Shown here one piece after another: positions 6,666 to 7,898 of a DNA stretch of 7,898 bases. Position 1 is the stretch's first letter. Each line of letters begins with the position of its first letter. Below the pieces are notes generated by a model that was given only the letters and a program-made list of their open reading frames with translations, was not told the DNA's origin and did not search any database. This stretch comes from UBA3071 sp965369635. GTDB lineage: Bacteria > Chloroflexota > Anaerolineae > UBA3071. The DNA lies in NCBI GenBank assembly GCA_965369635.1, contig CBDURC010000145.1:1-7898 (forward strand), given 5' to 3'. Position numbers and translations under genes: made by a program.

Positions 6666-6715
6666 TGTCTGCACGACGTGTCTGCACGACGTGTCTGCAC
6701 GATGTCTGCACGACG
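6666..6715. repeat. 13-bp tandem repeat, four copies, in the gmd leader
   Basis: TGTCTGCACGACG begins at 6666, 6679 and 6703 as exact copies. A third copy at 6692-6702 is shortened to 11 bp by loss of the final CG. The array ends 9 bp before the gmd ribosome binding site (on the gene side). It could be a minisatellite, a multi-site operator, or repeated RNA structure in the leader. Confidence 0.85.
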
Positions 6716-6727
6716 ATAGGTTGCGTT

Positions 6728-6746
6728 GGAGGTACCTCCCAGGTAC
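6728..6746. repeat. Two overlapping palindromes in the rmd-gmd spacer
   Basis: GGAGGTACCTCC (6728-6739) is a perfect 12 bp palindrome. GTACCTCCCAGGTAC (6732-6746) is a 6 bp inverted repeat with a 3 nt loop. They share 8 bases, so only one can form at a time. The pair lies next to the 13-bp tandem array. Confidence 0.7.
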
Positions 6747-6765
6747 ATGCTTCAACTGCGTCTCC

Positions 6766-6781
6766 CTCGGACATCTCCGAG
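6766..6781 (-). other. Small stem-loop after the reductase stop codon
   Basis: CTCGGA and TCCGAG form a 6 bp stem with a 4 nt loop, beginning about 28 nt after the reductase TAG (6810-6812). There is no U-tract, so it is not a standard terminator. It could protect the 3' end of a processed message. Confidence 0.4.
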
Positions 6782-6809
6782 AGCAAGACGATACCGCCCG
6801 CCATCATCT

Positions 6810-7775
6810 CTATCTCCCACGCGCACGCTCCACCTTATGGCGCCAGTAGTTCAACACGTCCTGCACGCTCTGTTCGAAGGTAATGGCCGTCTGCCAGCCA
6901 GTGCGCCGGCGAAACTTACGGCAATCGCTGATCATGGTGGGCACATCGGCTGGGCGCAGGCGGACTGCGTCTTGCCGCACCTCCACCTTCACGCGGCTCA
7001 AAGCCAGTAGCATTTCCAGCAGCCGCCGTATCGAGCAAGCCCTCTCCGAGCCCAGATTGTACACCTCACCTGGCTCGCCCTGCGTGATGGCCAGGTGATA
7101 ACCCCGCACGATATCCCTCACGTCGCTGAAATCCCGGCTGACGTCCAAGTTGCCCACGTCCATCGCCGCTTCCCGCAGACCAGCCTCCGCTTCAGCCACC
7201 TGGCGGGCGAAATCCGGCGCCACGAAGCCAAGCAGCTGGCGAGGGCCGATGTGGTTGAAAGGCCGCACCATCACCACCGGCAAGCCGTGGGCGAGATGAT
7301 ACTGCAGCCCCAACATCTCCTGGGCGATCTTGCTGACACCATACACATTGAGCGGCCGCAAGGGGGTATCCTCGGCCACCGGCAGTTCATCCGGCCTCAC
7401 CAGACCATACTCCTCGCCGGAGCCAACCACCAGGATGCGGCAATCCAGGCCCAATTGCACAGCCGCGCGCAAGATGTTGAACTGCAAGTGGATGTTCGTC
7501 TCCAACGTGGGCCAGGGATCGCGGTAAGAGAGAGAAGGAACAGCCTGAGCAGCCAGGTGAATGACATAGTCTGGCCGCGTCTCCTCCAAGACGAACATCG
7601 CGACGGACAACTGCGAGAGCTCCGCCGGATACAGCTCCAGCCGATCCTTTAGGTGGACGATGTTGTCCAGGTCACCGTAGACAGTGCCCGCCACCTTCCA
7701 GTCGGTGTGTTCCAACAAGTACTCAGCCAGGTGGCTGCCAACGAACCCATTGATGCCCGTGACCAGCGCTTTCAC
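6810..7775 (-). CDS. rmd: GDP-4-keto-6-deoxy-D-mannose reductase (NAD-dependent epimerase/dehydratase family)
   Basis: A 321-residue extended short-chain dehydrogenase. Seen: TGINGFVGSHL (6-16, the GxxGxxG nucleotide site), HLAAQ (73-77), VGSGEEYG (117-124), NVYGVSKIAQE (143-153, catalytic Tyr145 and Lys149), RPFNHIGPRQ (171-180) and VSRDFSDVRDIVRGY further on. The RPFNHIGPRQ and SRDFSDVRD elements are typical of Rmd, which reduces GDP-4-keto-6-deoxy-D-mannose to GDP-D-rhamnose. With gmd next in line, this role is likely; a GDP-6-deoxy-D-talose or another 4-keto reductase remains possible, and a fucose synthase (GMER) is less likely. The start is GTG 7775, fixed by an in-frame TAG directly upstream; the ribosome binding site is weak (GGGGG at 7782-7786). 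It is the first gene of the cluster, about 45 nt after the predicted transcription start. Confidence 0.88.
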   Translation of the reverse strand: MKALVTGINGFVGSHLAEYLLEHTDWKVAGTVYGDLDNIVHLKDRLELYPAELSQLSVAMFVLEETRPDYVIHLAAQAVPSLSYRDPWPTLETNIHLQFNILRAAVQLGLDCRILVVGSGEEYGLVRPDELPVAEDTPLRPLNVYGVSKIAQEMLGLQYHLAHGLPVVMVRPFNHIGPRQLLGFVAPDFARQVAEAEAGLREAAMDVGNLDVSRDFSDVRDIVRGYHLAITQGEPGEVYNLGSERACSIRRLLEMLLALSRVKVEVRQDAVRLRPADVPTMISDCRKFRRRTGWQTAITFEQSVQDVLNYWRHKVERARGR

Positions 7776-7826
7776 CTAGTGCCCCCTTCGAAGTGCCCAC
7801 TCCCCACCCGGGTCACAACGGGCTAT

Positions 7827-7855
7827 ATTATACCTCAGCAAAAAGGAGTGGACAA
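7827..7855 (-). promoter_or_regulatory. Likely sigma70-type promoter of the operon
   Basis: On the minus strand the -10 is a perfect TATAAT (7827-7832), 17 bp after TTGTCC (7850-7855), which matches four of six bases of the -35 consensus. Transcription would begin near 7820, leaving a leader of about 45 nt before the GTG of rmd. The -35 lies in one arm of the inverted repeat at 7849-7888. Confidence 0.65.
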
Positions 7856-7888
7856 GTAGACGGGTGCGCCACCGCGTCCACTTGTCCA
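7840..7888 (-). terminator. Strong hairpin followed by a T-run; possible terminator of an upstream gene
   Basis: TGGACAAGT (7849-7857) pairs perfectly with ACTTGTCCA (7880-7888). After one mismatch come 4 more pairs, a 1 nt bulge, and GGTG pairing with CACC around a CGC loop. In minus-strand sense the stem is followed by CTCC and then TTTTT (7844-7840). This looks like an intrinsic terminator for a minus-strand gene beyond the window, though the T-run is short and 4 nt from the stem. It could instead be an operator, because it covers the -35. Confidence 0.45.
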
Positions 7889-7898
7889 TCTCGGAGAA

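Noticed and set aside
6666..6715. Short CRISPR-like array
   Set aside because: The units are contiguous 13-mers with no unique spacers, so this is a plain tandem repeat.
6644..6748. A 35-codon N-terminal extension of gmd
   Set aside because: It runs through the 13-bp tandem repeat, has no similarity to Gmd, and a perfect ribosome binding site precedes ATG 6643.
5453..6883. Open plus-strand frame of 476 codons opposite gmd and part of the mutase and rmd
   Set aside because: It is antisense to clearly recognised genes, shows no family motif, and is rich in His, Arg, Pro and Ala, as expected for the complementary strand of GC-rich coding DNA.

Overview
The window is GC-rich, tightly packed bacterial DNA. 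All eight supported genes lie on the minus strand, so transcription runs from the high coordinates to the low ones. There is no RNA gene, transposase or CRISPR array. The style recalls Chloroflexota (Anaerolineae-like), judging by three things: the membrane glycosyltransferase start at 1-268, the run of sugar genes joined to a prenyl synthase, and the small repeat units. That assignment is an impression, not a proof. Five of the eight genes appear to start at GTG.

Layout in transcription order. 7776-7898 holds a likely sigma70-type promoter (TATAAT, 17 bp spacer, TTGTCC) whose -35 lies inside one arm of a strong hairpin. That hairpin, followed by TTTTT, may terminate a gene beyond the window. 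Next come rmd-like GDP-4-keto-6-deoxymannose reductase (6810-7775), a 166 bp spacer rich in repeats and palindromes, gmd GDP-mannose 4,6-dehydratase (5654-6643), a phosphomannomutase/phosphoglucomutase (4205-5626), a TatD-family metal hydrolase (3425-4201), a long-chain trans-polyprenyl diphosphate synthase (2439-3407), a GT2 glycosyltransferase of the rhamnosyltransferase type (1460-2404), a GT4 glycosyltransferase (255-1463), and the first 89 codons of a GT-C membrane glycosyltransferase (1-268) that runs off the window. Gaps are 3-50 bp, or genes overlap by 4 or 14 bp, so one operon is likely, perhaps with internal control in the 6644-6809 spacer.

How the genes fit together (inference): the mutase makes mannose-1-phosphate, and Gmd then Rmd turn GDP-mannose into GDP-D-rhamnose. 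The prenyl synthase may supply a polyprenyl chain. The GT2 and GT4 enzymes would build the glycan at the inner membrane face, and the GT-C enzyme would use a polyprenyl-linked sugar at the outer face. The mannose-1-phosphate guanylyltransferase that should link mutase and Gmd is not in the window. TatD is an apparent passenger.

I see no clear novel defence or mobile system. The parts most worth a second look are small DNA structures: degenerate heptamer repeats inside the coding sequences of two genes, a four-copy 13 bp tandem repeat in the gmd leader, two mutually exclusive palindromes next to it, a perfect hairpin across the prenyl synthase stop codon, and the hairpin that shares sequence with the operon promoter.
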